From Deinococcus detaillensis (GTDB lineage Bacteria > Deinococcota > Deinococci > Deinococcales > Deinococcaceae), in contig NZ_VKDB01000020.1 in NCBI RefSeq assembly GCF_007280555.1, positions 1 through 59,478 of the forward strand: DNA of 59,478 bases. The letters run 5' to 3'. Below are positions 43,275 through 53,216 of the stretch, piece after piece. Made by a program: the position numbers and the translations under genes. The notes beneath the pieces were generated by a model, which worked only from the letters and a program-made list of their open reading frames with translations, had not been told where the DNA came from and did not search any database. Every line of letters starts with the position of its first letter. The first letter of the stretch is position 1.

Positions 43275-44108
43275 TCAGGGCTTGGCCATCACTGGAATCG
43301 GCAATGTCAGCGCCTTGCCGCCCCAGTCTTGGCGCATCCAAGCCCAATCCGGCTCATCCACGGGCGGCGTGCTTCTGGCCCCGCCGAGCGCTTCACCGGC
43401 CATAAAATTGAGGTAGTAGACATTGCTGCCGGGAGCCGCCGCCACCGGATGATACCCGCGCGGGCTGAGAATGAGGTCGCCGTCACGGGCAATCAGCGCT
43501 TCGTCGTAGGCGTCTTCAGGGCTGTAATTGCGGTGAATCGCCCAGCCGTGTTCTGGTTGAATGCGGTAATGGTAGGTTTCTTCGATGTAGAGACTGCCGT
43601 GCTGGCCGTCGTGCCGGTGCGGGGGCCAGCCGCTCCAGTTGCCGCTGGGGGTGTAGACCTCATAGATCAGCAGCCGCTCGGCCAACTGGTCAGGGCCGAG
43701 CAGGTGGCTGACTTGCCGAGCAGCGTTGGCTCCGCCGCGCATCTCCACTTTGATGTCTTGTGGCCGGATGACTCGCGCCGGGTATTGCCCGGTTGCCGGT
43801 GCGCCGCCGTGAGCGAAGGTGCCGCTGCCCGACACCGTGTAATGGGTGTGCGGCGGCAGGTAAACCACCGTCGGCAATTCTTCAAAGACACCTACTCTGG
43901 AGAGGTCGTGTTCTTCTTCTCCGAAACGGACACTCAAACGGCCAGATTGCGGCACGATGGCGACCTCGTTCTCGCCGCTGTTGCCCTCAAAACTCGCGCC
44001 GTCGAGCGTCATCACACCGAACGAAAGATACGTCCAGCCCGCGCTCTGGGGCGTGACGCTGAGGCTGCCGCCTGCGCCGGGCTTGAGATGGGTTCCCGCG
44101 ATGTTCAC
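43275..44108 (-). CDS. iolB: 5-deoxy-glucuronate isomerase
   Basis: A 277-residue bicupin that converts 5-deoxy-D-glucuronate to 2-deoxy-5-keto-gluconate in myo-inositol breakdown. Metal-binding histidines are visible in YLPPHTHYTV (about 83-92) and in GWPPHRHDGQ with E in LYIEETYHYR (about 160-185). The length is usual for IolB. It is the last gene of the inositol operon and overlaps the preceding dehydrogenase by ATGA. Confidence 0.94.
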   Translation of the reverse strand: MNIAGTHLKPGAGGSLSVTPQSAGWTYLSFGVMTLDGASFEGNSGENEVAIVPQSGRLSVRFGEEEHDLSRVGVFEELPTVVYLPPHTHYTVSGSGTFAHGGAPATGQYPARVIRPQDIKVEMRGGANAARQVSHLLGPDQLAERLLIYEVYTPSGNWSGWPPHRHDGQHGSLYIEETYHYRIQPEHGWAIHRNYSPEDAYDEALIARDGDLILSPRGYHPVAAAPGSNVYYLNFMAGEALGGARSTPPVDEPDWAWMRQDWGGKALTLPIPVMAKP

Positions 44109-45139
44109 GGGTTAGCCTGAACGTCTTGCACCCGCACTGGGCGATCTTCCTTGAGACTCTGGGTGCAGGCCAGCGCCAGCCGCAAGGATTCCAGCGCGTC
44201 GTGGGTGCCGGGATTAGGCGATTGGCCCGCCTGCAACGACGCGACGAAGGCGGCGATCTCAGCGCGGTAGGCGTCTTTGAAGCGGTCCATGAAAAAGTGG
44301 TAGTGATCCATCTTGACGCTCTCGCCGTATGCCAGCAGCGGCGTTTTGGGGGTGGCGTCCAGCACGAACTTGCCACCGGAGCCGAAGATTTCGGTGCGGA
44401 CATCGTAGCCGTACACCGCGCGGCGCGAGTTCTGAATCACGCCCTGAGCGCCGCCGACAAACTTGAGCAGCACGGTGGTGGTGTCGGCGTCGCCCATCTC
44501 GGCGATGGCCGGGTCAACTTTGGCGTCCCCGATGGCGATAACTTCTTCCACCTCGCCCACCAAGAAGCGGGCAATATCGAGGTCGTGAATGGCTTGATCC
44601 AGAAAAATCCCACCCGACACTTTTAGATATTCCAGTGGCGGCGGGGCGGGGTCGCGTCCAGTGGCGGCAAACTGCTCGATGGTGCCGAGTTCGCCCGCCT
44701 CGATGCGCTGCTTGGCCTGAGCAAAGGCCACGTCAAATCGCCGCTGGAAGCCGATCTGAAACGGCACGCCGCATTCCTGCACAATTTTCATGACCCGCTC
44801 AGTTTCCACGAGGTCTGCTGCCACAGGCTTCTCGCAGAAGATGGCTTTTCCTGCTTTAGCAGCGGCCTCAATCAGTGCCGCGTGGGTGCTGGTCGGCGTC
44901 ACGATAATCACCGCCTGCACCTGCGGGTCGTGGATGGCGTCCAGTGGGTCGGCGTAAACCTGATCGGCCCGCAGCAGCCCAGCCAGAGCCTGCGCGGCGT
45001 CTGGCAGCGGATCAGCCACCGCAACCACCCGAGTTCTCGGCAGGCCCAGCAGCGCCTGGCCATGTTCGCGGCCCATGCGCCCCGCGCCCAGCAAGGCAAA
45101 ACGAATCGGGGCGTCGGTGTAAGGGTTGGGTTGTTTCAT
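44105..45139 (-). CDS. iolG: Inositol 2-dehydrogenase family (Gfo/Idh/MocA), copy 1
   Basis: A 344-residue NAD-dependent dehydrogenase: Rossmann GAGRMGREHGQAL (about 17-29), EKPVAAD with the catalytic lysine (about 105-111), and IHDLDIARFLVGEVEEV with the active-site aspartate/histidine pair (about 184-200). It oxidises myo-inositol or a stereoisomer to the inosose. ATGA overlaps on both sides. A second gene of the same family lies at 49027-50061, so the two may take different isomers. Confidence 0.88.
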   Translation of the reverse strand: MKQPNPYTDAPIRFALLGAGRMGREHGQALLGLPRTRVVAVADPLPDAAQALAGLLRADQVYADPLDAIHDPQVQAVIIVTPTSTHAALIEAAAKAGKAIFCEKPVAADLVETERVMKIVQECGVPFQIGFQRRFDVAFAQAKQRIEAGELGTIEQFAATGRDPAPPPLEYLKVSGGIFLDQAIHDLDIARFLVGEVEEVIAIGDAKVDPAIAEMGDADTTTVLLKFVGGAQGVIQNSRRAVYGYDVRTEIFGSGGKFVLDATPKTPLLAYGESVKMDHYHFFMDRFKDAYRAEIAAFVASLQAGQSPNPGTHDALESLRLALACTQSLKEDRPVRVQDVQANP

Positions 45140-46179
45140 GACTTGTTCTCCTTGGATATCGGTCTTTGGATTGACTGACGGTTAATGACGGCCTGAGCTT
45201 CGTCCCAAGTTGGCGCGAAGTGCGAGCAGCCGATCTCGCCCACCACCACCGCGCCGCAGGCATTGCCCAGGCGGGCGGCTTCCTGCCAGTTCAGCCCGCG
45301 CAGCCGCCCGGCAATCAGCCCGCCCGCGAAGGCGTCACCCGCGCCCAGCACACTGATAATCTCAACCGGAAAACCTAAAACGGGCAGGGGAGAGCGGCCC
45401 CGCTCGAAGACGGTGCAGCCCCGCGCTCCCTCTTTGCGGATGACCACGCCCACTTCTGCGAGGAGCGCGGTGGTGTTGGCCTCCAAGTCACCCGCGATTT
45501 CCGGCGCAGTGTACTGGCTGTGCTTAACGACGACCTGCGACGAGTTCGTCAGCAGCGCGGCGTTGATCTCCTCTTCGGTGCCCAAAATGACGTCCACATC
45601 GCGCAGGACCGCCCGAACATTCAGCCCAAACGCCATCGGATCGGGCCACTGATCGGCGCGGAAGTCGAGGTCGAGGTAAACGGTGACGCCCGCCGACTTA
45701 GCTCGCCGAGCGGCGCTGAGGGTGGCCGAGCGGCTGGGCTCCCGCGCCAGCGCCGAGCCGTTGATGACCAGAGCACGGGCCTGCTCGATGGGAGCCGCCG
45801 ACACATCCGCGATGCTGAGCTGGGTGTCTGCCGGGTTGTCACGGTAAAAGGTGATTGGGAATTTGTCGGGCGGCAAGATCGCCAGCAGCACGGCGGGCGT
45901 GCGGGTGCCGGGCTTGCGCGGTATATAGCGGGTGTCCACTTTCTCGCGCTCCAAGCCCGCCAGTACGAAGTCGCCCACCTGATCTTCGCCCACCGCCGTC
46001 AGCAGAGCTGCCTTGACGCCGAGACGGCTGGCTCCCACCGCGATATTCAGCGGGCTGCCGCCCAGATAAGCATTGAACTGCTGAATGTCAGGGAAGGCCG
46101 CGCCGACATTGTTGGAATACAAATCGATGGAGCAGCGGCCCAGCGTGAACAGTTCTACGGCTTGGACTTGGTCGCTCAC
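45136..46179 (-). CDS. iolC: 5-dehydro-2-deoxygluconokinase
   Basis: A 347-residue PfkB-family sugar kinase. It has the N-terminal GGSPLNIAVGASRLG (about 35-49) and the C-terminal anion-hole and catalytic base motif VLGAGDAFAGGLIAGRL (about 288-304). The opening FTLGRCSIDLYSNNVG is characteristic of IolC. It phosphorylates 2-deoxy-5-keto-gluconate. Coupled by ATGA overlaps. Confidence 0.93.
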   Translation of the reverse strand: MSDQVQAVELFTLGRCSIDLYSNNVGAAFPDIQQFNAYLGGSPLNIAVGASRLGVKAALLTAVGEDQVGDFVLAGLEREKVDTRYIPRKPGTRTPAVLLAILPPDKFPITFYRDNPADTQLSIADVSAAPIEQARALVINGSALAREPSRSATLSAARRAKSAGVTVYLDLDFRADQWPDPMAFGLNVRAVLRDVDVILGTEEEINAALLTNSSQVVVKHSQYTAPEIAGDLEANTTALLAEVGVVIRKEGARGCTVFERGRSPLPVLGFPVEIISVLGAGDAFAGGLIAGRLRGLNWQEAARLGNACGAVVVGEIGCSHFAPTWDEAQAVINRQSIQRPISKENKS

Positions 46180-47126
46180 TCGGACACCGAAGGGGCTTCC
46201 AAGCTCCGCAGATACTCTCGGTTGGCCGTAGCGCTCACCAGCGGCTCGCCCATACCCGGCAACACGTCTTGCTCCACTGTGACCCAGCCCCGATAACTGC
46301 TGGCGTGCAGAGCGTTTAGCACTGCCCCAAACGGCACCACGCCCTGACCAAGTTCGCAGAAGACGCCCGCGCCCACCGCGTCCTTGTAGGCCATGCCAAT
46401 TTGCCGCGCTTTGGCTGCCACCTCGGCGCTCATATCTTTGAAATGCACGTACCAGATGCGCTTCCGGTGGGTGTTAAGCAGATCCAAAACGGTGGCCGGG
46501 TCGCTGCCACCACTGCCGTACAGCGCGTGCCCGGTGTCGTAGACCAGCCCAATCAAGTCGGGGTCGGTGCGGGCCAGAAACTCAGCGATTTCGGCGGGCG
46601 TTTCTACATAGCCGCCGCAGTGGTGGTGAAACACCGTCCTTAATCCGGTCTGCTCCCGCACCGCTCTGGAGATCCGTTCGGCTCCCTGAGCGAAATGTGT
46701 CCAGCCTTCTTCATCCAGCGAAAGGTCTGCGGTGATGCGTCCAGCATTCCCGGAGCGGGCCACGTCGCGGCTGTGTTCATCAGCCAATACCACCAGCGGC
46801 TGCCAGTTGGGGTCGCCCAGATCGGCCACCGCCGCCAGCTGACGCGCCACCCGCAGCACCCGCGCTTCTCCCTCGGCGTGGGCAGCGGGGTCGCGCAGAT
46901 ACACACCCTCGTAAGCGCCCAGCATGGTTAGGTGCCGAGAGGTCAGGGCCGCTCGCAAGTCGGCCAAGTCGGTAGGCAGGTAACCGTAGTCGCCAAGTTC
47001 GGTGCCGCTGTACCCGGCCTGCACCAGTTCGTCCAGCATCTGCACAGCAGGAACGCCCGCTCCGAAGCCCTCAATGGTGCCCCAGGAGCACGGCGCGTTG
47101 CCAAAATGAATTTTCTGTTCGGTCAT
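46176..47126 (-). CDS. iolE: myo-inosose-2 dehydratase
   Basis: A 316-residue TIM-barrel enzyme of the xylose-isomerase-like superfamily. The opening FGNAPCSWGTIEGFG and SGTELGDYGYLP (about 39-50) match IolE; later HHHCGGYVETP and YDTGHALYGSG carry metal ligands. It dehydrates 2-keto-myo-inositol to the trihydroxycyclohexanedione. The start at 47126 follows GAGGAAAA and lies in an ATGA overlap with iolD. Confidence 0.92.
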   Translation of the reverse strand: MTEQKIHFGNAPCSWGTIEGFGAGVPAVQMLDELVQAGYSGTELGDYGYLPTDLADLRAALTSRHLTMLGAYEGVYLRDPAAHAEGEARVLRVARQLAAVADLGDPNWQPLVVLADEHSRDVARSGNAGRITADLSLDEEGWTHFAQGAERISRAVREQTGLRTVFHHHCGGYVETPAEIAEFLARTDPDLIGLVYDTGHALYGSGGSDPATVLDLLNTHRKRIWYVHFKDMSAEVAAKARQIGMAYKDAVGAGVFCELGQGVVPFGAVLNALHASSYRGWVTVEQDVLPGMGEPLVSATANREYLRSLEAPSVSE

Positions 47127-49030
47127 GCCTTTTCCTCTATCTGTGTGGGTGTAAATATCCGCACCTGTTTTTCCAAATTTTGGCGATAAGCGGCGTGGGT
47201 GGCGTTCACGGCGGCCTGCCCCGACACCTCGGCAATCGGCACGTCCCACCAACTCTCAAAGCCCGGCACCCGTTCGCGCAGATTGACCGGCACCACGATC
47301 ACCTGCACGCCGCCTTCTTGCTCGGCGGTCTCCAACGCTTCCTGTAGGGCGTCCAGCGTTTCGGCTTGCCTCGCTTGCGCCCCCAGTCCACGGGCATGTT
47401 GCACGAAGTCCAGCTTGACGATTGATCCATCGGTTCGCCCCGTTTTGGGGTCGCGGTGGCGCAGTTCGTTGTTGAAACTGGGGCTGCCAGATTCCATCTG
47501 GAGGCCGCGAATGCTCATGAAAGCGCGGTTGTCCACCAGCACCACCGTCAGGCTCAGGTTCTCGGCCACCGCCGTGACCAGTTCGCTGTTCATCATCAGG
47601 TAGCTGCCGTCACCGACCATTACCACCACCCGCCGCGAAGGCTCGGCCAGCTTGACGCCCAGCCCCGCCGGAATCTCATAGCCCATGCAAGAATATCCGT
47701 ACTCCACGTGGTAACTCTTGGGATCCTCGGCCCGCCACAGCCGCACGAGGTCGCCCGGCAAGCTGCCTGCCGCGCAGATGACAGTGGCGTAGCCGCCCAC
47801 CACGTCGTTGACGCGCCCGATCACACTGCCCTGCGAGGGGGGAGTGCTGCCGCTGTCCCGGCGTTGCTCATCCACGGCGGCGTCCCACTGACTTTTCAGA
47901 TCGGTGACTTCGCGGGTGTACTCGGCGTCTACCTGATAGCTGCCCAGCGCCCCCAGCAGCGTTTCCAGACCCGTGCGGGCGTCGGCGACCAGGCTCAGCG
48001 CTCCCAGTTTGGCGGCGTCCATTGCCGCGACGTTCAGTCCGATCACCTTGACCTCTGGGTTCTGGAAGGCCGTTTTGCTGGCGGTCACGAAGTCGCCCAG
48101 CCGCGTGCCCACCGCCAGAATCAAATCGGCGTCGCGGGCCAGCCGGTTGGCAGCCAGTCCCCCGATGCTGCCGACTGGCCCAGCGTTCTGTGTGTGGTCC
48201 CAGCGCACCGCTCCCTTCCCGGCCTGCGACTCGCAGAAGGGAATGCCGGTGGCCTCAACGAGTGCGGCCAGTGCGTCCTGCGCCCCGCTGTAGATCACGC
48301 CGCCGCCGCCCACGATCAGCGGGCGCTTGGCTGAGCGGATCAGCGCCGCCGCCTGCTGAATCAAGTCCGACTCGGGCGGCGGTCTGCGAATGCGCCAGAT
48401 TCGCTCCACAAAAAAGGCGGCGGGCCAATCATAGGCCTCGGCCTGCACATCCTCTGGCAAGCTCAGCACCACCGCGCCCGTCTCGGCGGGGTCAGTCAGC
48501 ACCCGCAGGGCTTCGGGCAGCGCCGAGAGGAGTTGCTCTGGGCGCGAGATGCGGCTGTAAAATTTGCTGACGGGCCGAAAGCAGTCGTTGACCGACAGGT
48601 CGTGTTCAGATGGATGTTCCAACCCCTGTAACACCGGATCGGGAATGCGGTTGGCGAAGTGGTCGCTGGGCAGCAGCAGCACCGGCAAGCGGTTGACTGT
48701 AGCCAGCGCAGCACCAGTAATCATATTGGTGCTGCCCGGCCCCACGCTGGCAGTGCAGGCGTAGGTCGCCAGCCGGTTTTTATGCCGGGCGAACGCCGAG
48801 GCGATATGCACCATGCCCTGCTCGTTTTGCGGGCGATAGGTGGGTAAGTTCAGAGCGTCGCCGTATTCCTCCAACGCCTGCCCTAATCCTGCCACGTTGC
48901 CATGCCCGAAGATGCCCCAGACGCCGGGGATCAGCCGCTGACGTAACCCGTCCTGCTCGCTGTACTGCGCTGCCAGCACCCGGATCAGCGCTTGCGCAAC
49001 GGTCAGGCGAATCGTTTTTTCTGTGTTCAT
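47123..49030 (-). CDS. iolD: 3D-trihydroxycyclohexane-1,2-dione acylhydrolase
   Basis: A 635-residue thiamine-diphosphate enzyme that opens the inositol ring. It has the catalytic glutamate region FGHGNVAG and NEQGMVHIA (about 40-75), TASVGPGSTNMITGAA, and the cofactor motif MVGDGSYLMMNSEL in the C-terminal third. The length is usual for IolD. The start at 49030 is in an ATGA overlap with the upstream dehydrogenase; the open frame extending to 49054 is inside that gene. Confidence 0.95.
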   Translation of the reverse strand: MNTEKTIRLTVAQALIRVLAAQYSEQDGLRQRLIPGVWGIFGHGNVAGLGQALEEYGDALNLPTYRPQNEQGMVHIASAFARHKNRLATYACTASVGPGSTNMITGAALATVNRLPVLLLPSDHFANRIPDPVLQGLEHPSEHDLSVNDCFRPVSKFYSRISRPEQLLSALPEALRVLTDPAETGAVVLSLPEDVQAEAYDWPAAFFVERIWRIRRPPPESDLIQQAAALIRSAKRPLIVGGGGVIYSGAQDALAALVEATGIPFCESQAGKGAVRWDHTQNAGPVGSIGGLAANRLARDADLILAVGTRLGDFVTASKTAFQNPEVKVIGLNVAAMDAAKLGALSLVADARTGLETLLGALGSYQVDAEYTREVTDLKSQWDAAVDEQRRDSGSTPPSQGSVIGRVNDVVGGYATVICAAGSLPGDLVRLWRAEDPKSYHVEYGYSCMGYEIPAGLGVKLAEPSRRVVVMVGDGSYLMMNSELVTAVAENLSLTVVLVDNRAFMSIRGLQMESGSPSFNNELRHRDPKTGRTDGSIVKLDFVQHARGLGAQARQAETLDALQEALETAEQEGGVQVIVVPVNLRERVPGFESWWDVPIAEVSGQAAVNATHAAYRQNLEKQVRIFTPTQIEEKA

Positions 49031-50061
49031 GCTGACTCCACTTGCTCCATCCATTCCCTCCCGAACTCCTGAACCCGCACCGTTTCGCCGCTGACCAGCG
49101 CGTGCTGCGCGGCCAGAGCCAGCCTGAGCGAATGAAGCGCGTCTCGCACTGAGGGTGTCAATGTGCGGCCCGCCTGCACCCCCTCAGCAAAAGCAGTGAT
49201 CTCGGCGGCGTAGGCCTCGGCAAAGCGCTCGCTGAAGTGGCGGGGGCGGTCATGATGCACGCCCGCCGCATCGTACACGCTCAAATCCGGCTGCTTGTCA
49301 CGCTCGATGTGCAGCCGCCCGCGCTCGCCCAGTACTTCAGTGCGGATGTCGTAGCCGTAGGCGGTTCGCAGGCCAACTTCCAGCGTGCCAAGTGCACCGT
49401 TCTCAAATCTCAGCAGCGCCACTGCCGTGTCGTGTTCGCCGTGCTGGGCCAGTTCAGGCTTGACAATCGCCCCGCCGATGGCCCGCACCTCGGCCACCTC
49501 GCCCACCATAAAGCGGGCCAAGTCAAGGTCATGGCCGCCCATGTCTACCAGCAAGCCGCCTGCGCCGACCAAGTATTCGGTGGGCGGCGGTTCAGGGTCG
49601 CGGCCCACCGCCCTAAATCCTTCTAGTCGCCCCAGATCGCCCGCGTCTATCCGTGCTTTGGCGCTGACATAAGCCGGATCGTAGCGGCGCTGAAAGCCCA
49701 CCTGATTCGGCACGCCCGCCGCTTCCACCGCTCTGACGGCGCGAACGGCGTCTTCTAAAGTTTTGGCGAGTGGCTTCTCGCTAAAAATGGCTTTGCCTGC
49801 TCTGGCCGCTGCTTCGATGGTGTCGGCGTGGGTTCCAGCGGGCGTGCTGATGAGGACGGCTTGTACATCCGGCTGCGACAAGACTTCTTCCAAACTGGTG
49901 CTGGCCCGTGCGCCGAGTTGCGCGGCCACTCTCTCCGCATTCTGGGCATTTACGTCCATCACCCAAGTGACTTGAACGCCGCTGAGCCGGGTGAGGACAT
50001 TGGCGTGCGCCTGCCCCATCCGGCCCGCCCCGATCAGGGCGCACTGCAAGACGGGCTTCAT
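49027..50061 (-). CDS. iolG: Inositol 2-dehydrogenase family (Gfo/Idh/MocA), copy 2
   Basis: A 344-residue relative of the gene at 44105-45139, with GAGRMGQAHANVL (about 11-23), EKPLAKT (about 98-104), NQVGFQRRYDPAY and GGHDLDLARFMVGEVAEV. It is the first catabolic gene after the transporter, which is often the place of the main myo-inositol dehydrogenase. 86 bases separate it from the ATPase gene. Which isomer each copy oxidises cannot be told from sequence. Confidence 0.88.
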   Translation of the reverse strand: MKPVLQCALIGAGRMGQAHANVLTRLSGVQVTWVMDVNAQNAERVAAQLGARASTSLEEVLSQPDVQAVLISTPAGTHADTIEAAARAGKAIFSEKPLAKTLEDAVRAVRAVEAAGVPNQVGFQRRYDPAYVSAKARIDAGDLGRLEGFRAVGRDPEPPPTEYLVGAGGLLVDMGGHDLDLARFMVGEVAEVRAIGGAIVKPELAQHGEHDTAVALLRFENGALGTLEVGLRTAYGYDIRTEVLGERGRLHIERDKQPDLSVYDAAGVHHDRPRHFSERFAEAYAAEITAFAEGVQAGRTLTPSVRDALHSLRLALAAQHALVSGETVRVQEFGREWMEQVESA

Positions 50062-50147
50062 CGTTTGACTTCTGGATGTGTGAAGGAGGGAAAGCAGAGC
50101 GTGGTCTTGATCATCAACAAACTCCAGAGTTGAATTGAACTGGATAA

Positions 50148-51002
50148 TTAGGAAGGAGTAGAGCGCTTCTTGGCCTCAAACTGCGCCTTGACCTGATCCT
50201 GGTGGGCCATTTCACTGAGTTCCACACTCAGTTCTTCGAGCGCCTCGCCGCCCGCCATCATCTCCAGCAGAGCCTCGCGGCTGGTCTGCTCGCGTTCAAA
50301 CGTCCCGTAACTGCGCCCCCGATTCAGGATGGTGAAGGTGTCGCCCACTGCCCAGGCGTGGTGGACATTATGGGTGATGAAGACTACGCCCAAGCCCTTA
50401 GCCCGCGCCTGAAGCACGTATTTGAGCACCATCGCCGCTTGGTTGACGCCCAGAGCGCTGGTCGGCTCGTCTAAGATCAGCACTTTCGCGCCGAAGTAAA
50501 CGGCCCGCGCAATCGCCACGCATTGCCGTTCGCCACCGGATAAAGTGCCCACCGGCTGATCGGGGTCGCGCACGTCGATGCCGATTTTCTTGAGTTCCTC
50601 GCGGGCAATTTTGGTGGTGGTGACTTCGTCCAGTACCCGGATGCCCAGCAAACTGCGAGTCGGCTCGCGGCCCAGAAAGAAATTGCGCTTGATGCTCATC
50701 AGCGGCAGCATGGCGAGGTCTTGAAAGACGGTGGCGACTCCGCTTTCCAAGGCCGCTCTGGGCGAGTCCAGCACGGCCTTCTTGCCCTCGATCTGCACCT
50801 CGCCCTCGCTGGGCTGATGCACCCCCGACAGCACTTTAATCAGCGTGCTTTTGCCCGCGCCGTTGTCACCGAGCAGGCAATGCACCTCGCCCGCGAAGAC
50901 TTTCATGTTGATGTCTTTGAGGGACGTGACCGGGCCAAAATACTTGCTGACTCCTGCCACCTCGATGACTGGAGTTCCAGTGCGGTTGACTGGGGTGCTC
51001 AC
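50148..51002 (-). CDS. Inositol/sugar ABC transporter ATPase
   Basis: A 284-residue single-domain ATPase: Walker [12 protein letters not shown] (about 37-47), signature [15 protein letters not shown], Walker [13 protein letters not shown] and H-loop ITHNVHH. Most ribose-type ATPases have two fused domains; this one has one and probably works as a dimer. GTG start at 51002 in a GTGA overlap with the permease. Context assigns it to inositol uptake. Confidence 0.9.
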   Translation of the reverse strand: MSTPVNRTGTPVIEVAGVSKYFGPVTSLKDINMKVFAGEVHCLLGDNGAGKSTLIKVLSGVHQPSEGEVQIEGKKAVLDSPRAALESGVATVFQDLAMLPLMSIKRNFFLGREPTRSLLGIRVLDEVTTTKIAREELKKIGIDVRDPDQPVGTLSGGERQCVAIARAVYFGAKVLILDEPTSALGVNQAAMVLKYVLQARAKGLGVVFITHNVHHAWAVGDTFTILNRGRSYGTFEREQTSREALLEMMAGGEALEELSVELSEMAHQDQVKAQFEAKKRSTPS

Positions 51003-52042
51003 TTTTTCCTCCGGCTCAGCATCGAGCGGCCCCGCAGTGCATTGTTGAGCACCACTGCGCCCAGAATCATGCCGCCGACCATAACCTGAAACCAGTCCGA
51101 ATCCACGCTGGTATAGATGATGCCCTGCTGCACCATCCCCAGAATCAGTGCGCCGATGCTGGCTCCGATGACACTGCCGTACCCGCCGGTCAGCAGGCAA
51201 CCGCCGATCACTGCTGCCGCCACCGTGTTGAGTTCGAGCTGGGTGCCGCGCAGCACATCGGCGCTGCCGTATTTGGTGACCTGAATGATAGCCACCAGCG
51301 TGGCCGCCATCGCCGTCATCATAAACAGCACCGTCTTGACCCGGCGCACCGGCACGCCCACGTTGCGGGCCGCGTTGGCGTCGCCACCCACTGCGAAAAT
51401 CCAGTTGCCGAAGCGCGTCGAATTGAGAATGAAGCCCATGATGATGGTCAAAATCAGCCACCACCACACCGAGGCGGGCACGCCAAACAGATCGCCGCTG
51501 AACAGGCGGCCCAGCGGTGTATTGACCTGATCGCTGATGCCCTGCACCAAAGTCAGGTTGGTAATCAGTTTGGTGAAGCCGAGTGCGCCGCCGCGCAACA
51601 CGAACAGCATGGCCAGCGTGACAATAAAGCTGGGAAGTCCCGTTTTGAGCACCAGCCAGCCATTGAGCCAGCCGATGGCGGCGGCCACCACGAAGGTGAT
51701 CAGAATGGCCAGTGCCAGCGGCAGGTGTCCGTAATCGGGATGCACCAGAAGCGCCAGCACGATACCCGCCACGCCCAGCATCGAGCCGACCGAGAGGTCA
51801 AACTCCCCGCCGATCATCAGCAGACCCACGAACACCGAAACAATGCCGACCTGCGCGGCGACTTCCAGATAATTGACTGTGCCGCTCAGCGACAAAAACC
51901 CGGAACCGCCCGCCGCAGCGGTGAAGATGAAAAAGACCAGCAACAGTCCGGCAAGTGCGCCGAACTCGGGCCGGGCGATCAGGCGTTGCCAGGGGCTGAG
52001 CGTTTGAATTCGCTCGTCGCGGGCGGCAGGTTCAGTGGTCAT
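50999..52042 (-). CDS. Inositol/sugar ABC transporter permease (RbsC type)
   Basis: A 347-residue permease with about ten helices. Typical features are [20 protein letters not shown] (about 77-96), [20 protein letters not shown], and [20 protein letters not shown] near the end. It forms a homodimeric channel. Located between the binding-protein and ATPase genes of the inositol operon. Confidence 0.92.
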   Translation of the reverse strand: MTTEPAARDERIQTLSPWQRLIARPEFGALAGLLLVFFIFTAAAGGSGFLSLSGTVNYLEVAAQVGIVSVFVGLLMIGGEFDLSVGSMLGVAGIVLALLVHPDYGHLPLALAILITFVVAAAIGWLNGWLVLKTGLPSFIVTLAMLFVLRGGALGFTKLITNLTLVQGISDQVNTPLGRLFSGDLFGVPASVWWWLILTIIMGFILNSTRFGNWIFAVGGDANAARNVGVPVRRVKTVLFMMTAMAATLVAIIQVTKYGSADVLRGTQLELNTVAAAVIGGCLLTGGYGSVIGASIGALILGMVQQGIIYTSVDSDWFQVMVGGMILGAVVLNNALRGRSMLSRRKK

Positions 52043-52082
52043 GCAGTGCCCTTTGTCATGCAGCCTCCTTCAGGAAAGCGGC

Positions 52083-52149
52083 CAGCCCACATCGCTTGGG
52101 GCTGACCACATAAAACCGGCGCGGGGAAGAAATTGGATATTCTCCCCGC
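52083..52149 (-). terminator. Two hairpins between binding-protein and permease genes
   Basis: CAGCCC (52083-52088) pairs with GGGCTG (52098-52103), and GCGGGGA (52121-52127) pairs with TCCCCGC (52143-52149). Both lie in the 114-nt gap after the binding-protein stop. The arrangement suggests attenuation giving excess binding protein. Confidence 0.5.
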
Positions 52150-52156
52150 TTAGGCG

Positions 52157-53083
52157 TCAGCGGATGCCTTTCTTGGCCAGATCGACCACCTGTTTGGCGT
52201 TTTGCTGAGTCACGAAGCCGGGTCCGGTGTAAATGATCGGGCTGGCCGTCATCAGGCCGTAGCGCTTGTAGTTGGTCAGCAGCACCACCGGCATATAGCC
52301 TTGCAGCCATTGTTGCTGGTCAATGGCGAAGGTCATCTTGCCCGCCGTGAGGGCGTTCAGCACATCGGGGCTGAGATCGAAGGTGCCGAATTTGACAGTT
52401 TTGAGTTTGCCGCTCGCTTCCAGCGCGGCCAGTACCGGGGTGGCGGCGCTGGGGCCGAGGGTCAGCACGCCGTTGATGGTGGGATTTTTCTGCATGTAAG
52501 CAGTGATGGCGTTTCTGATGCCCGTCGGGTCAGCCAATTTGACCGGCAGCACGTCGCCCTTGATCCCCAGCCCGTCGAAGAAGCCCTTGCAGCGGGCGTC
52601 GAGCGAGGCGTTGCCGACTTCCTGGTTGATGCAGACCGCTTTGGTGACGCCCAGCGACTTCATGCGTTTGCCTGCGCCCACGCCCGCCGGGTACTCGTCC
52701 TGGCCCACGTGCGCCAGGATGCCGAGCTTCTCGGCCACGTCGCTGCCGGAGTTCATCGACACCACCGGAATGCCCGCCTTGACCGCGCGGGTGATCGCCG
52801 CGCTCAGCGCCGTCTTGTCGGGAATGGTGACGATCAGGCCATCGGGCTTACTAGCCACAGCCGCGTCAATCAGCTGGCTCATGCGCACCATGTCAAAGGT
52901 GTCGGGCGCACGCCACTCGACGCGCACGCCCATTTCCTTGGCGGCTTCCTCGGCCCCGTTCTTGGCCACACTCCAAAACGGGTCGGAGGCCTGACCGTGC
53001 GACACCACCACGATCCGCAGGGGAGTTTGGGCGGCGGCCAGAGAGGCAAAAGCAAACAAGCTGAGCAGGGCGATCTTTTTCAT
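52157..53083 (-). CDS. Inositol/sugar ABC substrate-binding protein
   Basis: A 308-residue ribose-type (family 2) binding protein. It has a signal peptide ([18 protein letters not shown]), then [20 protein letters not shown] (about 26-45), [16 protein letters not shown] and [12 protein letters not shown] (about 110). AAGGAGAAA precedes the ATG at 53083; the open frame further upstream lacks one. It captures the sugar or polyol, here probably myo-inositol, for the permease. Confidence 0.92.
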   Translation of the reverse strand: MKKIALLSLFAFASLAAAQTPLRIVVVSHGQASDPFWSVAKNGAEEAAKEMGVRVEWRAPDTFDMVRMSQLIDAAVASKPDGLIVTIPDKTALSAAITRAVKAGIPVVSMNSGSDVAEKLGILAHVGQDEYPAGVGAGKRMKSLGVTKAVCINQEVGNASLDARCKGFFDGLGIKGDVLPVKLADPTGIRNAITAYMQKNPTINGVLTLGPSAATPVLAALEASGKLKTVKFGTFDLSPDVLNALTAGKMTFAIDQQQWLQGYMPVVLLTNYKRYGLMTASPIIYTGPGFVTQQNAKQVVDLAKKGIR

Positions 53084-53216
53084 GATTTTCTCCTTGAACT
53101 TGAACCCTTGATCTGAAGCACGGGCTAGAGGGGCGAGATGAACGAACGGGCAGCGAATCAACTCTCTATTCTGAGAACGTGGCAAAGCGTCTGCGGAGCG
53201 CTCAGCTCGAACTGGG

